A DNA stretch of 64,000 nucleotides from JAJDNS01 sp963578825 (GTDB taxonomy: Bacteria; Acidobacteriota; Vicinamibacteria; Fen-336), in contig CAUZDW010000009.1 of NCBI GenBank assembly GCA_963578825.1, positions 61,221 to 125,220 of the forward strand. The letters run 5' to 3'. This document shows, piece after piece, positions 46,874-55,690 of the stretch. Position 1 is the stretch's first letter, and the number at the start of each line of letters is the position of its first letter. The position numbers and the translations under genes are program-made. A model generated the notes under the pieces. The model was given only the letters and a program-made list of their open reading frames with translations, had not been told where the DNA came from and did not search any database.

Positions 46874-49018
46874 ATGAGGATCCCCTTCGCGGCCTCGCTC
46901 GGGCTGCTGGGCGCTGTTGTTGCGGCGCACGCCCAGGAACCCCCGACGTTCGCCACCGGGGTCGAGTTGATCCAGATCGAGGTCCGGGCGACTGGCAAGG
47001 ACGGTGAGCCCGTGGGCGACCTCCAGCTCGAGGACTTCTTCGTCGAGGAGGACGGGGAGAGGCAGCAGATCGAGCTCTTCCAGTATGTCCCGGGTCCGGG
47101 CGAGGAGTCGGCTCGGGTGGAGGCCGAGGAGCCGGACTCGCTGCCGGGCAAGGATGCCAGCCTCTCTCAGTACACCTGGCTGTATATCGCCGCCGAGGTC
47201 CGAAGTCCCATCGAGTTCACGCAGGTGGCGGGTCCGCTGAGGAGCTTCCTCGAAGACCTCCCTGACAAGTTCGTCGTTTCGCTGGCCGGTCTCCCCTTCA
47301 CCGACAATCGCCAACTGCTCGTCGCCTCCCTGGACCGGATGGTGGACAAGCCACTGAGCGACGAGGGAAGCGTGGTCGACCCCCTCCTGGAGTATCACAA
47401 CGACCTGACGTTTGAGCGCGAGGTGCTCCTGGGTCTGCGGCAACAGGAGGCGATCCTGCCGGCGTTCGTCGGGCTGTATCGGGAAGCCGGCGCGGACGTC
47501 TCCGGGAGTGACGCCACGCGGATCGACGACGTCCGAGGGATGCTGTCGGTGGAACGGATCGATCGCCAGATCATCTTCGTCGGACGACTGGCCCTGATGC
47601 GCTACCTGGATCTCATCCAGCGGATGGGGGCCTTCCCCGGGAAGAAGATGATCCTGCTCTACCGATCCGGTCTGTTTCTGGAGGTTGGCCACGGGGAAAT
47701 GCTGAGGCAGATCACCGCCGCCGCAGTCCGGCACCGGGTGAGCTTCTTCACCCTCGACTCCCGCGGGCTGGAGGCCCGCCTGCCGGTCGAGGATCGACGA
47801 GTCAGCGCTGCGTGGGCCGTGGGGACAGGACGGCCACCCCAGAATGCCCTGGGCCTTCCCGAAGCCCGCAAGCAGGAGGTCAACGGCCTGGTGACGCTCG
47901 CCCGCAGCACCGGCGGGCGATCGATCGTCGACTCCAACGACATGAGCGCCATCCTGCGGAGCGTTCTCGAGGAGTCGTCGCACTACTACGTCCTCGGGTA
48001 CGCCCCTCGCAATTCCAGCGAGCGGGGACGTTTTCGCGACCTGCGGGTGAAGGTGAGCCGGCCCGGGGTCAAGCTGCGCGCGCCACGGGGCTACTACGAG
48101 CGAAAGCCGTTCGACCGCCAGTCGGGGAAGGAGAAGTCGGCCGCGTTGCACCGGGCACTTCTCTCGGAGACCCCATCCGACTTCCCGGTGAAGGCGAGCG
48201 TCGACTTCTTCGCTGCTCCCGAGAACAGGACCGCCCTCTTGTTCAGCACCGGCGTCCGCCCCGGGGACCTGGCCGCGAAGAATGGGCGGAAGCCCGACCT
48301 GAAGGCAACCGTCATGCTCAGGGTTCGGAGCCGAATTCGGGAGTCGATGCCCGTCCTCCTCGAGCAGGAGCTCCGGCCCAAGGTCGGCCCGGAGTTCCTG
48401 CAGGCAGCGGCCGACGACCCGACGCGCTACCTGGCCTACAACGGCCGGATCGACCTTCCGCCGGGGCCCTACGTGCTGAAGGTCGTCTTTCGGGACGACC
48501 GCTCGGGCCGCATGGGGAGCCACGAGCAGATGATCGACGTGCCCAGCTTCGCCGGGTCCTCGGTCCCGAGCTCGCTCCTCCTCACCCGCCAGGCCGGGCC
48601 GCTGGACGATCCGCAACGGGACGTGAACAACGGCGAGGCGGCGGCGCCGGCTCCCTTCGCCGACCCCCTGGCGATGGGGAACGTGAGGCTGATGCCGGAG
48701 CCCGTCCGGGTGATTCGCCAGGGACACGTCGTGTACTGCGCCTACCATCTGTACAACGCCGCTGAGGAGGACTTCGAGGCGGCCGAGGAGGGCATGCAGC
48801 TGGGCCTGCTCCGCGGGCAGGAGTGGGTGGGCCCCGGCGAGGTGAGCGCTGGCGGTCAGCCCTTCCCGGACCCCGAGAACGGCATCATCCGCTTCGTCGG
48901 ATGGATCGACACCGACAAGCTCTCGCCCGGCCGCTACACGCTCATGGCGGTGCTTCCCAACTCCCACCAGCGGCAGATCCCGGATCTTTCGGGGGAGTTC
49001 GAGGTTCTTCCCCGGTAG
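46874..49018 (+). CDS. Exported VWFA-related Acidobacterial-domain protein
   Basis: A 714-residue protein; signal peptide MRIPFAASLGLLGAVVAAHA. The family core is clear: VELIQIEVRATGKDGEPVGD, LQLEDFFVEEDGERQQIELF, KKMILLYRSGLFLEVGHGEM, RHRVSFFTLDSRGLEARLP and SSHYYVLGYAPRNSSERGRF (the terminal YYxLGY motif). The MIDAS is not conserved. Residues 420-714 are beta-rich with an Ig-like ending. It shares layout with the first half of the 37202 protein but lacks TPRs. Probably expressed with the metzincin-TPR gene 85 bases upstream. Confidence 0.85.
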   Translation: MRIPFAASLGLLGAVVAAHAQEPPTFATGVELIQIEVRATGKDGEPVGDLQLEDFFVEEDGERQQIELFQYVPGPGEESARVEAEEPDSLPGKDASLSQYTWLYIAAEVRSPIEFTQVAGPLRSFLEDLPDKFVVSLAGLPFTDNRQLLVASLDRMVDKPLSDEGSVVDPLLEYHNDLTFEREVLLGLRQQEAILPAFVGLYREAGADVSGSDATRIDDVRGMLSVERIDRQIIFVGRLALMRYLDLIQRMGAFPGKKMILLYRSGLFLEVGHGEMLRQITAAAVRHRVSFFTLDSRGLEARLPVEDRRVSAAWAVGTGRPPQNALGLPEARKQEVNGLVTLARSTGGRSIVDSNDMSAILRSVLEESSHYYVLGYAPRNSSERGRFRDLRVKVSRPGVKLRAPRGYYERKPFDRQSGKEKSAALHRALLSETPSDFPVKASVDFFAAPENRTALLFSTGVRPGDLAAKNGRKPDLKATVMLRVRSRIRESMPVLLEQELRPKVGPEFLQAAADDPTRYLAYNGRIDLPPGPYVLKVVFRDDRSGRMGSHEQMIDVPSFAGSSVPSSLLLTRQAGPLDDPQRDVNNGEAAAPAPFADPLAMGNVRLMPEPVRVIRQGHVVYCAYHLYNAAEEDFEAAEEGMQLGLLRGQEWVGPGEVSAGGQPFPDPENGIIRFVGWIDTDKLSPGRYTLMAVLPNSHQRQIPDLSGEFEVLPR

Positions 49019-49115
49019 AGTCCGTCCGCGGCGAGACGATCAGGAAGCTCGGTCGAGGCGCGGACCGTCGAAAGGGAGGTGTAGAGTGGCCTCCGATTTC
49101 CCAGGGAGGTGACGC

Positions 49116-49577
49116 ATGCGGTTTCTATCCACGGCTGTGGTGGCGGCGGTCTTGTTCGCGGGGCTCGCTCTGCTCTGGGTCGAGGACACACGAGCCGCAT
49201 CGGAGCACAAGTTCATGCGGTTGCCGGACCGCACCGACAACAATCCATACAGCAACGCCGTTCTCGTAGGCGACACTCTCTATCTCGCAGGCGACATCGG
49301 AATCGACCCCGAGACCGAAGCTCCGCCCCCGAAGATCGAGGACGAGGTACGCATCGTCATGGAGAGCATGAAGACCCGCCTCGAGATGGTGGGCATGTCC
49401 ATGGACGACCTGGTGATGGTCGAGGTGCACTGCCCGGACCTCTCGCTGTACAAGCAGTTCAACGACGTCTACCGAACATACTTCAACGACCACTTCCCCG
49501 CCCGTGCGTTCCTGGGCTCGGGTCCGCTACTCCTGGATGGACACTTCGAGGTGACGGGCGTCGCCGTCCGCCAGTAG
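49116..49577 (+). CDS. RidA/YjgF-like protein with an N-terminal export signal
   Basis: A 153-residue protein. The N-terminus MRFLSTAVVAAVLFAGLALL is a signal peptide, unusual for this normally cytosolic family. The Rid fold follows: PYSNAVLVGDTLYLAGDIGI, MKTRLEMVGMSMDDLVMVEV, FNDVYRTYFNDHFPARAFLG (with the substrate-carboxylate Arg of PAR) and FEVTGVAVRQ. Cytosolic RidA deaminates reactive enamines; the periplasmic role is unclear. GGGAGGTGACGC precedes the ATG. It ends next to the broken PQQ gene, whose frame runs on antisense through it. Confidence 0.85.
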   Translation: MRFLSTAVVAAVLFAGLALLWVEDTRAASEHKFMRLPDRTDNNPYSNAVLVGDTLYLAGDIGIDPETEAPPPKIEDEVRIVMESMKTRLEMVGMSMDDLVMVEVHCPDLSLYKQFNDVYRTYFNDHFPARAFLGSGPLLLDGHFEVTGVAVRQ

Positions 49578-50431
49578 CTGCGAGAAGCGCGAGACGGGTC
49601 CCCGAGGATCTCGGCCGTCAGCCCGCTCTCCGGGCCGAACCCGGCGACCAGACGGTCTTCCGTTGCAGCGTTGGGTGTGGACCAGCCTCCGAAATAGAGA
49701 ACCTCGCTCGAGGCAGTAGGGGTTGGACAGACGAAGACCGTCTGGCCGCCGACCCACCACAGCGCTTCGCCGCTCGCGGCGTCATAGGACTTCACGACCG
49801 TCGACCCCGCGACGATCAGCTCAGCACGATCCCCGTGCCGCCAGATGAACGGCGTCGAGTAGTTGAGGGCGGCCTCAGGCCGGGAGGTGACCCAACGCTC
49901 CTCCCCCGTCGCTGCGTCGAAGGCGTGCACGGCGGAGAAGCCGTCCACGTCGCGGACGAGGTAGAGGGTGCCCCGGTCTAGGATCGGCGAGCTGCCGGTC
50001 CCGAAGGCGCTCTTCTCCACCGGCAGTCGGTGCTCCCAGGCGAGCTCGCCGTCCGTGCATGGCGTGGGCGCCGCGGGCGTGGTATCCCGATGCTGGAGTT
50101 GCTCCTCGCCCGTTGCCGTGAAGTCTCGCTTCCAAAGGAGTGATCCGTCGAGCCGGCTGTAGGCGAGAACGGAGAGGGTCGATCCTTCGCTCCCCGTCAG
50201 GAACACGCGATCGCCCCACACGATGGGAGACGAGTGTCCTGCGGGCACCTCCTTCTTCCACAGGACGTTGCGCTCGGGTCCGAACTCGTCGGGGATGCGC
50301 TGACCGACCGCCTTCGCCAGCCCGGCCGGGCCCCGAAACTGGGGCCACTCGAGCGTCTGGCCGGCAGCGGAGCCGGCCAGACCGGCCAAGACAACGACCA
50401 CCGTCGCGCACCGCAAGAGCCACACCGCCAT
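49469..50431 (-). pseudogene. PQQ-like beta-propeller protein, 3'-truncated
   Basis: Signal peptide MAVWLLRCATVVVVLAGLAG; then propeller blades: WPQFRGPAGLAKAVGQRIP, NVLWKKEVPAGHSSPIVWGD, GTGSSPILDRGTLYLVRDVD, HAFDAATGEERWVTSRPEA. Relatives have 400-450 residues; here authentic sequence stops near 49590 and the frame continues into the antisense of ridA. The step from SPTP-like PAAPTPCTDG directly to ELAWEHRLPV also looks like an in-frame loss of about one strand pair. The start at 50431 has AGGAGG 7 bases upstream. Probably non-functional. Confidence 0.7.
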
Positions 50432-50658
50432 TCCACGACCTCCTGAAGACCGCGTTTGCATTGGACGACGCGGGGACCGGGCTCATCTGAGTCGGATGTG
50501 AGCGGCCGCCATTGTGGCACAGTCGGCAGACGCCGCCGCCTGAGGCGGTGCCGCGCCGTCGACCAGTCACCTCGGGGGTGTAGTCGAACCAGGGTTGCCG
50601 GCCCCGAGGAGCGCGCGTAGCCTTGCTTCGCCTGATCCCACCAGCCTGAAGAAAAGTC

Positions 50659-50752
50659 ATGCCTCTGTCCGCGGGGACTCACCTCGGCCCCTACGAGATC
50701 CTGGCTCCCCTGGGAGCCGGGGGGATGGGCGAGGTCTACCGTGCCAGTGATC
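50659..50752 (+). pseudogene. Ser/Thr protein kinase, N-terminal stub only
   Basis: MPLSAGTHLGPYEILAPLGA followed by GGMGEVYRASDP: the glycine-rich loop (GAGGMGEVYRA) that begins PknB-type kinases of Acidobacteriota. After about 31 residues, kinase sequence stops where the unrelated DNA of the neighbouring minus-strand gene begins. The usual VAIKVLP with the ATP-binding Lys is missing. A gene remnant with its own start region intact. Confidence 0.75.
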
Positions 50753-50803
50753 CAGGTCAGTCGGTTGAGCCGGGGGCAGGCCCTTGGCGAATTGCCCCGG
50801 CTC

Positions 50804-51247
50804 TTATCGAACCAGGTACCGGACGCACTCCTCGTCGAACCGCACGCCAGCCTTTCGCAGCTCGACGCACACCTGGTAGTTCCGGGGGTTCGGGCCGGAC
50901 AGGACCCAGCGCTTGAAGTGGCGCGGGTAGTGCTGCCGCTTGTCGAAGGGATCGCAGTCCGACTCGACAGCGCTTCGGCCGTTCGGCAGGAGGAATACGA
51001 CCTCCGGGCAGTAGTACTGCTCCACCTCGGGACCGACGATCTCGGCGCAGACGAGGACGCTCTTGAATCCTCCCCCCGGCGCGATCGAGGCCGGAGGCGT
51101 CGCACGGAGCAGCAGTCCGGGCTTGTCGTGCTTCGCGCCGATGAGCGGCGCCGCCAGGAGCAGAAGAAGCCCCGCGGCCACCGGAGACGGTACGCCAACC
51201 ATGCGTGTGGCTCGACTCGCCCCAGTGGTCGCCTGCTGCCCGAACAT
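50804..51247 (-). CDS. Small secreted protein, unknown
   Basis: About 147 residues from ATG 51247 (GTG 51250 adds one; an internal Met at 51202 is also possible). A hydrophobic segment VAAGLLLLLAAPLIG acts as export signal. The mature part has four Cys (VLVCAEIVG, YYCPEVVFLLPNG, DCDPFDKR, YQVCVELR, then EECVRYLVR adds a fifth). LLLRATPPASIAPGGGFKSV looks like an Ig-like strand. No family recognised. Confidence 0.6.
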   Translation of the reverse strand: MFGQQATTGASRATRMVGVPSPVAAGLLLLLAAPLIGAKHDKPGLLLRATPPASIAPGGGFKSVLVCAEIVGPEVEQYYCPEVVFLLPNGRSAVESDCDPFDKRQHYPRHFKRWVLSGPNPRNYQVCVELRKAGVRFDEECVRYLVR

Positions 51248-51430
51248 CACAACAGCACCTCACCTTGGGAATGGAGGCCCGGCCTCTTGATGGACTTCTC
51301 AGAGTGGCTGCGCCAGTCTACCGAAAAATCGGGGTCGAGAATGTAAAAACGCAGGCGCGGAGCGGCATTCGACGACCCGTCGGCCTGATGGCGGACCTGG
51401 CGGCGGCACGCTCCGCCCTAGAATGAGCCC

Positions 51431-52126
51431 ATGTGCGGCCGCTTCAACCTCACCGCCTCCGGGGAGGAGCTTGCCGAGGCATTCGATCTCGGCGACACGC
51501 CCCACCTGGCGCCCCGGTACAACATCACCCCCACCCAGCCCGTCGCGATCGTCCGACTCGACGACGCGAGCCGTCGGCGGCAGCTGGGGACGGTGCGGTG
51601 GGGGCTCGTCCCCGAGGGTGCCCCCGAGAGCGATCGGGGCCACATCAACGCTCGCGGGGAGACCGCCTGGCAGAAGCCCTCCTTCCGCGACGCCTTCTCC
51701 CAACGGCGGTGCCTCGTCCCGGCAACGGGGTTCTACGAATGGCAGACCCTCACCCTCAAGCCAAAGCGTCGCCAGGCGTGGGCCTTCGCCCTGGGCTCGG
51801 GTCGGGCCTTCGCTTTCGCGGGCCTCTGGGAACCTCCGGCTCGAGAAGGGGCGCCCCCAACCTGCACCATCCTGACCACCGAGCCCAACGACGTGACGCG
51901 GCCCGTCCACGATCGAATGCCGGTGATCCTCGAGCCCGACGCGTATACCCGATGGCTCGACCCCGAGCCCCGCGGCGCACTGGCTCTTCGGGCCCTCCTC
52001 CGCCCCTTCCCCGCAGCGGCGATGACGGCGTGGCCCGTGAGCCCAGCGGTCAACAGTCCGGCCTGCGACGAGCCGATCTGCCTGGAGCGTGTCGAGCAAG
52101 ATCGCCCACCGCCCCTTCTGTTCTGA
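51431..52126 (+). CDS. SRAP/HMCES-type DNA-protein crosslink sensor (YedK family)
   Basis: A 231-residue protein. MCGRFNLTASGEELAEAF: after Met removal Cys2 forms a thiazolidine crosslink with abasic sites in single-stranded DNA. Other active-site parts: APRYNITPTQPVAIV, GHINARGETAWQKPSFRDAF (Asn, Glu), CLVPATGFYEWQ (Glu) and PVHDRMPVIL (His). Normal length. It protects abasic DNA and is often SOS-linked in bacteria. Fourteen bases before the next gene, same strand, so probably an operon. Confidence 0.93.
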   Translation: MCGRFNLTASGEELAEAFDLGDTPHLAPRYNITPTQPVAIVRLDDASRRRQLGTVRWGLVPEGAPESDRGHINARGETAWQKPSFRDAFSQRRCLVPATGFYEWQTLTLKPKRRQAWAFALGSGRAFAFAGLWEPPAREGAPPTCTILTTEPNDVTRPVHDRMPVILEPDAYTRWLDPEPRGALALRALLRPFPAAAMTAWPVSPAVNSPACDEPICLERVEQDRPPPLLF

Positions 52127-52140
52127 GGTAACCTGCCCCC

Positions 52141-53190
52141 ATGCCGCGCACCACCAAGAAGACGACCCCTCGCCGCCGCACCAGCCGTCGCGCCACCCGG
52201 CTCAAGACGCCCCCCATCCTCTTCAAGAAGACCCAGGCGATCGTGGACCGCATCCAGGGAAAGGTGGACGGGACCTTCTTTTCCTATTGGACCTCCACCA
52301 GCGGGTCGGTCTGCGACAACGACGTCCTGGCCCTCCACGCCATCCTCAAGGCCCGGGGTCCCCAGGAGCGGATCGCGCTCCTCGTGAAGTCCGACGGGGG
52401 CAGCGGCATGGCCTCCTTGCGCCTCGTCCACCTGCTGCGCCGCTACGCGAAGAAGCTCACCGTCATCGCTCCTCTCAACTGCGCCTCGGCCGCCACCATG
52501 CTGGCCCTCGGCGCGGACACGATCCAGATGGGGCCGCTGTCCTACCTGACCGCCGTCGACACGTCTCTCGAGCACGATCTCTCGCCCCTCGACCACACGA
52601 ACCAGCTCGTCCCGGTGAGCAACGACGAGGTCGACCGGGTGATCCGCCTGTGGAGGGACACCGTCGGACGCAAGGGCGACGGCGTGAACCCCTATCAGGA
52701 GCTCTACAAGTACGTGCACCCCCTGGTCATCGGCGCCCTCGACCGCGCCAGCAGCCTCTCGCTGATGCTGTGCCGCGAGATCCTCGCCTATCACATGAAG
52801 GATGCCCGCAAGGCGCAACGGATCTCCAAGCAGCTCAACTCCTCCTATCCGGCCCACCAGTACCCCATCACCAGCCGGGAGGCGAGGCGCGTAGGCCTGG
52901 ACGTCCGGGACATTCCGAAGGACCTCGAGCCGCTCCTGCAGGAGCTGAACATGCTCTACTCGGAGATGGGCCAGCGGGCGATCACCGACTACGACGAGAT
53001 GAACCACCACGACAACGAGATCACGAACATCCTCGAAGGCAAGGGCGCCCAGGTGATCTACCAGATCGAGAAGGACTGGCACTACCGCAAAGAGGAGCGG
53101 CGGTTCGTGTCGATGAACGACGTCTCCGCCTGGTATCACTGCTCCCTCCGCGCCGGCCGAGTGGTGAAGGAGAAGTTGCATATCAGGTAG
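52141..53190 (+). CDS. Serine dehydrogenase proteinase-family (SppA/ClpP-like fold) protein
   Basis: A 349-residue cytosolic protein with a basic N-terminus (TTKKTTPRRRTSRRATRLK). The ClpP/crotonase-like fold is visible: RIALLVKSDGGSGMASLRLV (oxyanion strand) and VIAPLNCASAATMLALGADT with the probable nucleophilic Ser in the SAATMLALGAD motif; then MGPLSYLTAVDTSL. C-terminal HHDNEITNILEGKGAQVIYQ is helical. The PF01972-type family is annotated as serine-dehydrogenase proteinase, but few members are characterised. Pairing with the HMCES protein suggests a possible role in clearing DNA-protein crosslinks (inference). Confidence 0.75.
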   Translation: MPRTTKKTTPRRRTSRRATRLKTPPILFKKTQAIVDRIQGKVDGTFFSYWTSTSGSVCDNDVLALHAILKARGPQERIALLVKSDGGSGMASLRLVHLLRRYAKKLTVIAPLNCASAATMLALGADTIQMGPLSYLTAVDTSLEHDLSPLDHTNQLVPVSNDEVDRVIRLWRDTVGRKGDGVNPYQELYKYVHPLVIGALDRASSLSLMLCREILAYHMKDARKAQRISKQLNSSYPAHQYPITSREARRVGLDVRDIPKDLEPLLQELNMLYSEMGQRAITDYDEMNHHDNEITNILEGKGAQVIYQIEKDWHYRKEERRFVSMNDVSAWYHCSLRAGRVVKEKLHIR

Positions 53191-53226
53191 TGGCCTGAAT
53201 GCCTGGACTGGGCTCCATTCAGGCCA
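53191..53226. terminator. Inverted repeat directly after the stop codon at 53190
   Basis: TGGCCTGAATG and CATTCAGGCCA form a perfect 11-bp stem around a 14-base loop, starting at the base after the TAG. No T-run follows; may serve as bidirectional terminator with the convergent pheA. Confidence 0.55.
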
Positions 53227-53336
53227 CGCCCAACGCGCGCCCCGATGGTCGACGCGCGAGGCCCCTTGCCCCCTCCGCCCCGCGGCTGCTTCCGCCCCTT
53301 GCCGCCCCCGCCCTGCGGCCGCCTGAGCCCTCCCCC

Positions 53337-54164
53337 CTATCCCTTCGGGAAATGCCCCAGCACCCGCAGCTCTCGGGTGATCCCCTTGAGGTCCTCGATC
53401 GCCTCCCCCACCGCCCCCCGAGGATCCCCCAGCGCGTCGAGATAGAACGAGTACTCCCACGCCTTCCCACGCAGCGGCCGCGACTCCAGCTTGCACAGGT
53501 CGATGCCTCGCGAAGCGAAGAAGCCCATGGCCCCGTGGAGCGCCCCGGGCTTGTTGTCGAGCACGAACACCATCGACGTCTTGGTCGCAGCCTCGATGGG
53601 TCCCGGCTCCGCCGCGAGCACGAGAAAGCGAGTGTAGTTCTCGGCGTCGTCCTCGATCCCATCGAGCAGGATCTGCCCCCCGTAGAGCTCGGCGGCCAGC
53701 GCTGACGCAATGGCCCCCTGGTCGTCGGCACCGCTCCGCATGACATCCCGCACCGCTCCCGCCGTGTCGTAGGCCGTCACTGCCTCGATCGCCGGGTGCT
53801 CGGAAAAGAAGCGACGACACTGAGCCAGGGCCACGGGATGGGAGGACACCTGCTTCAGCTGACCAAGCGACGAGCCCGGCCGGGCAACGAGGCACTGCCG
53901 GATGCGCAGCTGCGTCTCCCCCACGATGTGCAGCGGGCTGTGAAGCAGCCGATCGTAGTTCTCGTGGATCGAGCCGTGAAGCGAGTTCTCGATCGGGACC
54001 AGCGCCCGGTCGGCTCGCTCCTCGAGGACGCTGGCGAACAGCTCCTCGAAGCTCGCCCGCGGCACCACCTCGGTCGCCGCCCCCAACGCCTCGATGGCCG
54101 CCTGGTGGCTGAACGCGCCCCGCTCCCCCTGGATCGCCACCCTGAGCGGCTTGTCGCTGCTCAT
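53337..54164 (-). CDS. pheA: Prephenate dehydratase
   Basis: A 275-residue monofunctional enzyme (prephenate to phenylpyruvate, phenylalanine synthesis). Catalytic domain: VAIQGERGAFSHQAAIEALG, ADRALVPIENSLHGSIHENYD, VSSHPVALAQCRRF, YDTAGAV, and DDAENYTRFLVLA with the catalytic Thr of the YTRF motif. The regulatory ACT domain from about 190 contains VLDNKPGALHGAMGFFASRG and ESRP (phenylalanine-binding motif), so feedback inhibition is expected. No chorismate mutase domain. A single gene; the start at 54164 gives a natural length. Confidence 0.95.
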   Translation of the reverse strand: MSSDKPLRVAIQGERGAFSHQAAIEALGAATEVVPRASFEELFASVLEERADRALVPIENSLHGSIHENYDRLLHSPLHIVGETQLRIRQCLVARPGSSLGQLKQVSSHPVALAQCRRFFSEHPAIEAVTAYDTAGAVRDVMRSGADDQGAIASALAAELYGGQILLDGIEDDAENYTRFLVLAAEPGPIEAATKTSMVFVLDNKPGALHGAMGFFASRGIDLCKLESRPLRGKAWEYSFYLDALGDPRGAVGEAIEDLKGITRELRVLGHFPKG

Positions 54165-54276
54165 CTCACGCCTCCGACTTCACGCCTACGTCACCGCGCG
54201 GCACCAAGTATAGAGGGTCTCCCTGCCAAGCCTCGAGTCGCCGGCCGCGGGACCGAAGGCCCGGAGTCCCCTGCCA

Positions 54277-55536
54277 TCAGTTCGCGAGCAGCAGGCCCAG
54301 ATCGATCGACTCGGCCATCGCCTTGTAGCCGGCGTCGTTCGGATGCAGATTATCGCCGCAATCGTAGGCATCCAGCAGATACTCCGGGCGCTCGGGGTCA
54401 CGCAAGACCCGATCGAAGTCGATGACGCCGTCGAAGGCTCCGCTCGTGCGGATCCAGGCGTTCACCTCCCTCCGCATAGCGTCCTTCGCCGGCGAGTAGT
54501 AGACATCCAGCAGCGGAACGCCCTGGATGCTGTCCGCGAACGGTGTGAGCGTGGCCCCCAGGATCCGGATGCCGTGGGAATGGGCTCGATCAATCACCAT
54601 CCGGTAGATTGCCGTGATCTCTTCGACGGTGGGCGCACTCGCCGGGTCGAGGACCATCTCCGCCCACCCGATGTCGTTGATGCCCAGCATCATCACCATC
54701 GTGGTCACACGAGGCTGGGCCAGAACGTCGCGGTCCATGCGAGCAAGGGCGTTCTCACCCATGCCGTCCCTCAACACACGCGCACCGGAGATGCCGGCGT
54801 TGACGACGGCGACATCCGTGTGGCCCGAGTCCTGGAGGCGCTCGGCAAGGACATCGGGATACCGGCGGTTCATGTTCAAGGTCGAGCAGCTTCCGTCCGT
54901 GATCGAGTCGCCGAACAACACGATCGCTCGGGCCCCGGGGGGTGCGTCGACCATGATGCCGCTCAGCACCATGCGACCCTCGCTGGTAGCCACCGCCTCG
55001 AATGTGGTGTCCCCAACGACATTGCCCGGGCCCGAGACGTAGGCAAGTTGCCTTCCGTCCCAGTGAATTGTGTCGATCCGGGATTCGCCGGGTAAAAACA
55101 GGCTGACCGCCAGGGTCTCAAGAGGCTCCATTTTGAAGGGAATGGGATCGCTCACCAGGCGAGCGCCCGGTGGAATCCGGATCGCCTCTTCTCCGGCGAA
55201 CGTCAGCGCCGCGCTCGACGTCGGTACAATCACTCCGTCGGAGTCCGACCGCGCCACCGTCGCCGCTCCGATCTCCAGCGGCAGGTGTCCATACTCGTTG
55301 GACACCACGACTCGCATCCGATTCCCGCCGACGCTGATCCGTGCGAACTGCCGGATGGTCTGGTTGGTCAGGGTCAGAGGCGTGATGTTCGCCACCACGA
55401 ACCCATCCGCCAGCCGAGGCTGAGGGGATGCCGCCCAGGTTGTGATCCACTCTCCAGCACCAGAGCTTCCCGGCGCCGCGAGGGTCAGCAGCGCCAGCAC
55501 ACCCGTCACTAGCCAAGAGCTTGGTCTGCCTGTCAT
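54277..55536 (-). CDS. Secreted SGNH/GDSL hydrolase
   Basis: A 419-residue protein; signal peptide MTGRPSSWLVTGVLALLTLA. The N-terminal domain opens WITTWAASPQPRLADGFV, usual for this family. SGNH blocks: AIVLFGDSITDGSCST (Ser), VVNAGISGARVL (Gly), MMLGINDIGWAEMV (Asn), DCGDNLHPNDAGYKAM (Asp and His). A complete, probably extracellular esterase/acetylhydrolase acting on carbohydrate or lipid esters; substrate undetermined. It has 113 bases to pheA; probably separate. Confidence 0.9.
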   Translation of the reverse strand: MTGRPSSWLVTGVLALLTLAAPGSSGAGEWITTWAASPQPRLADGFVVANITPLTLTNQTIRQFARISVGGNRMRVVVSNEYGHLPLEIGAATVARSDSDGVIVPTSSAALTFAGEEAIRIPPGARLVSDPIPFKMEPLETLAVSLFLPGESRIDTIHWDGRQLAYVSGPGNVVGDTTFEAVATSEGRMVLSGIMVDAPPGARAIVLFGDSITDGSCSTLNMNRRYPDVLAERLQDSGHTDVAVVNAGISGARVLRDGMGENALARMDRDVLAQPRVTTMVMMLGINDIGWAEMVLDPASAPTVEEITAIYRMVIDRAHSHGIRILGATLTPFADSIQGVPLLDVYYSPAKDAMRREVNAWIRTSGAFDGVIDFDRVLRDPERPEYLLDAYDCGDNLHPNDAGYKAMAESIDLGLLLAN

Positions 55537-55690
55537 CTGGACACTCTCCTGTCCGGGTCGAGGGGGACGCTACGCCTTCGCGCGGAGACCGTCAAGACCC
55601 TCGCGCGCCGTGGAGCGCAGGGGCGCCGTGGTGCCGGGCCCGCCAGAACGAGAGGGCGACGACGGAACGGAAACAGAACGGAAACGGAAG

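Noticed and set aside
44309..48967. A 1552-codon open frame on the minus strand
   Set aside because: It runs antisense through the metzincin-TPR and VWFA genes and has no recognisable domain, only the Leu/Val/Gly/Arg composition typical of antisense frames in GC-rich genes.
50500..50560. CRLCH motif in a minus-strand frame as a c-type haem protein
   Set aside because: The frame is an out-of-phase extension of the PQQ-gene upstream region with no signal peptide.
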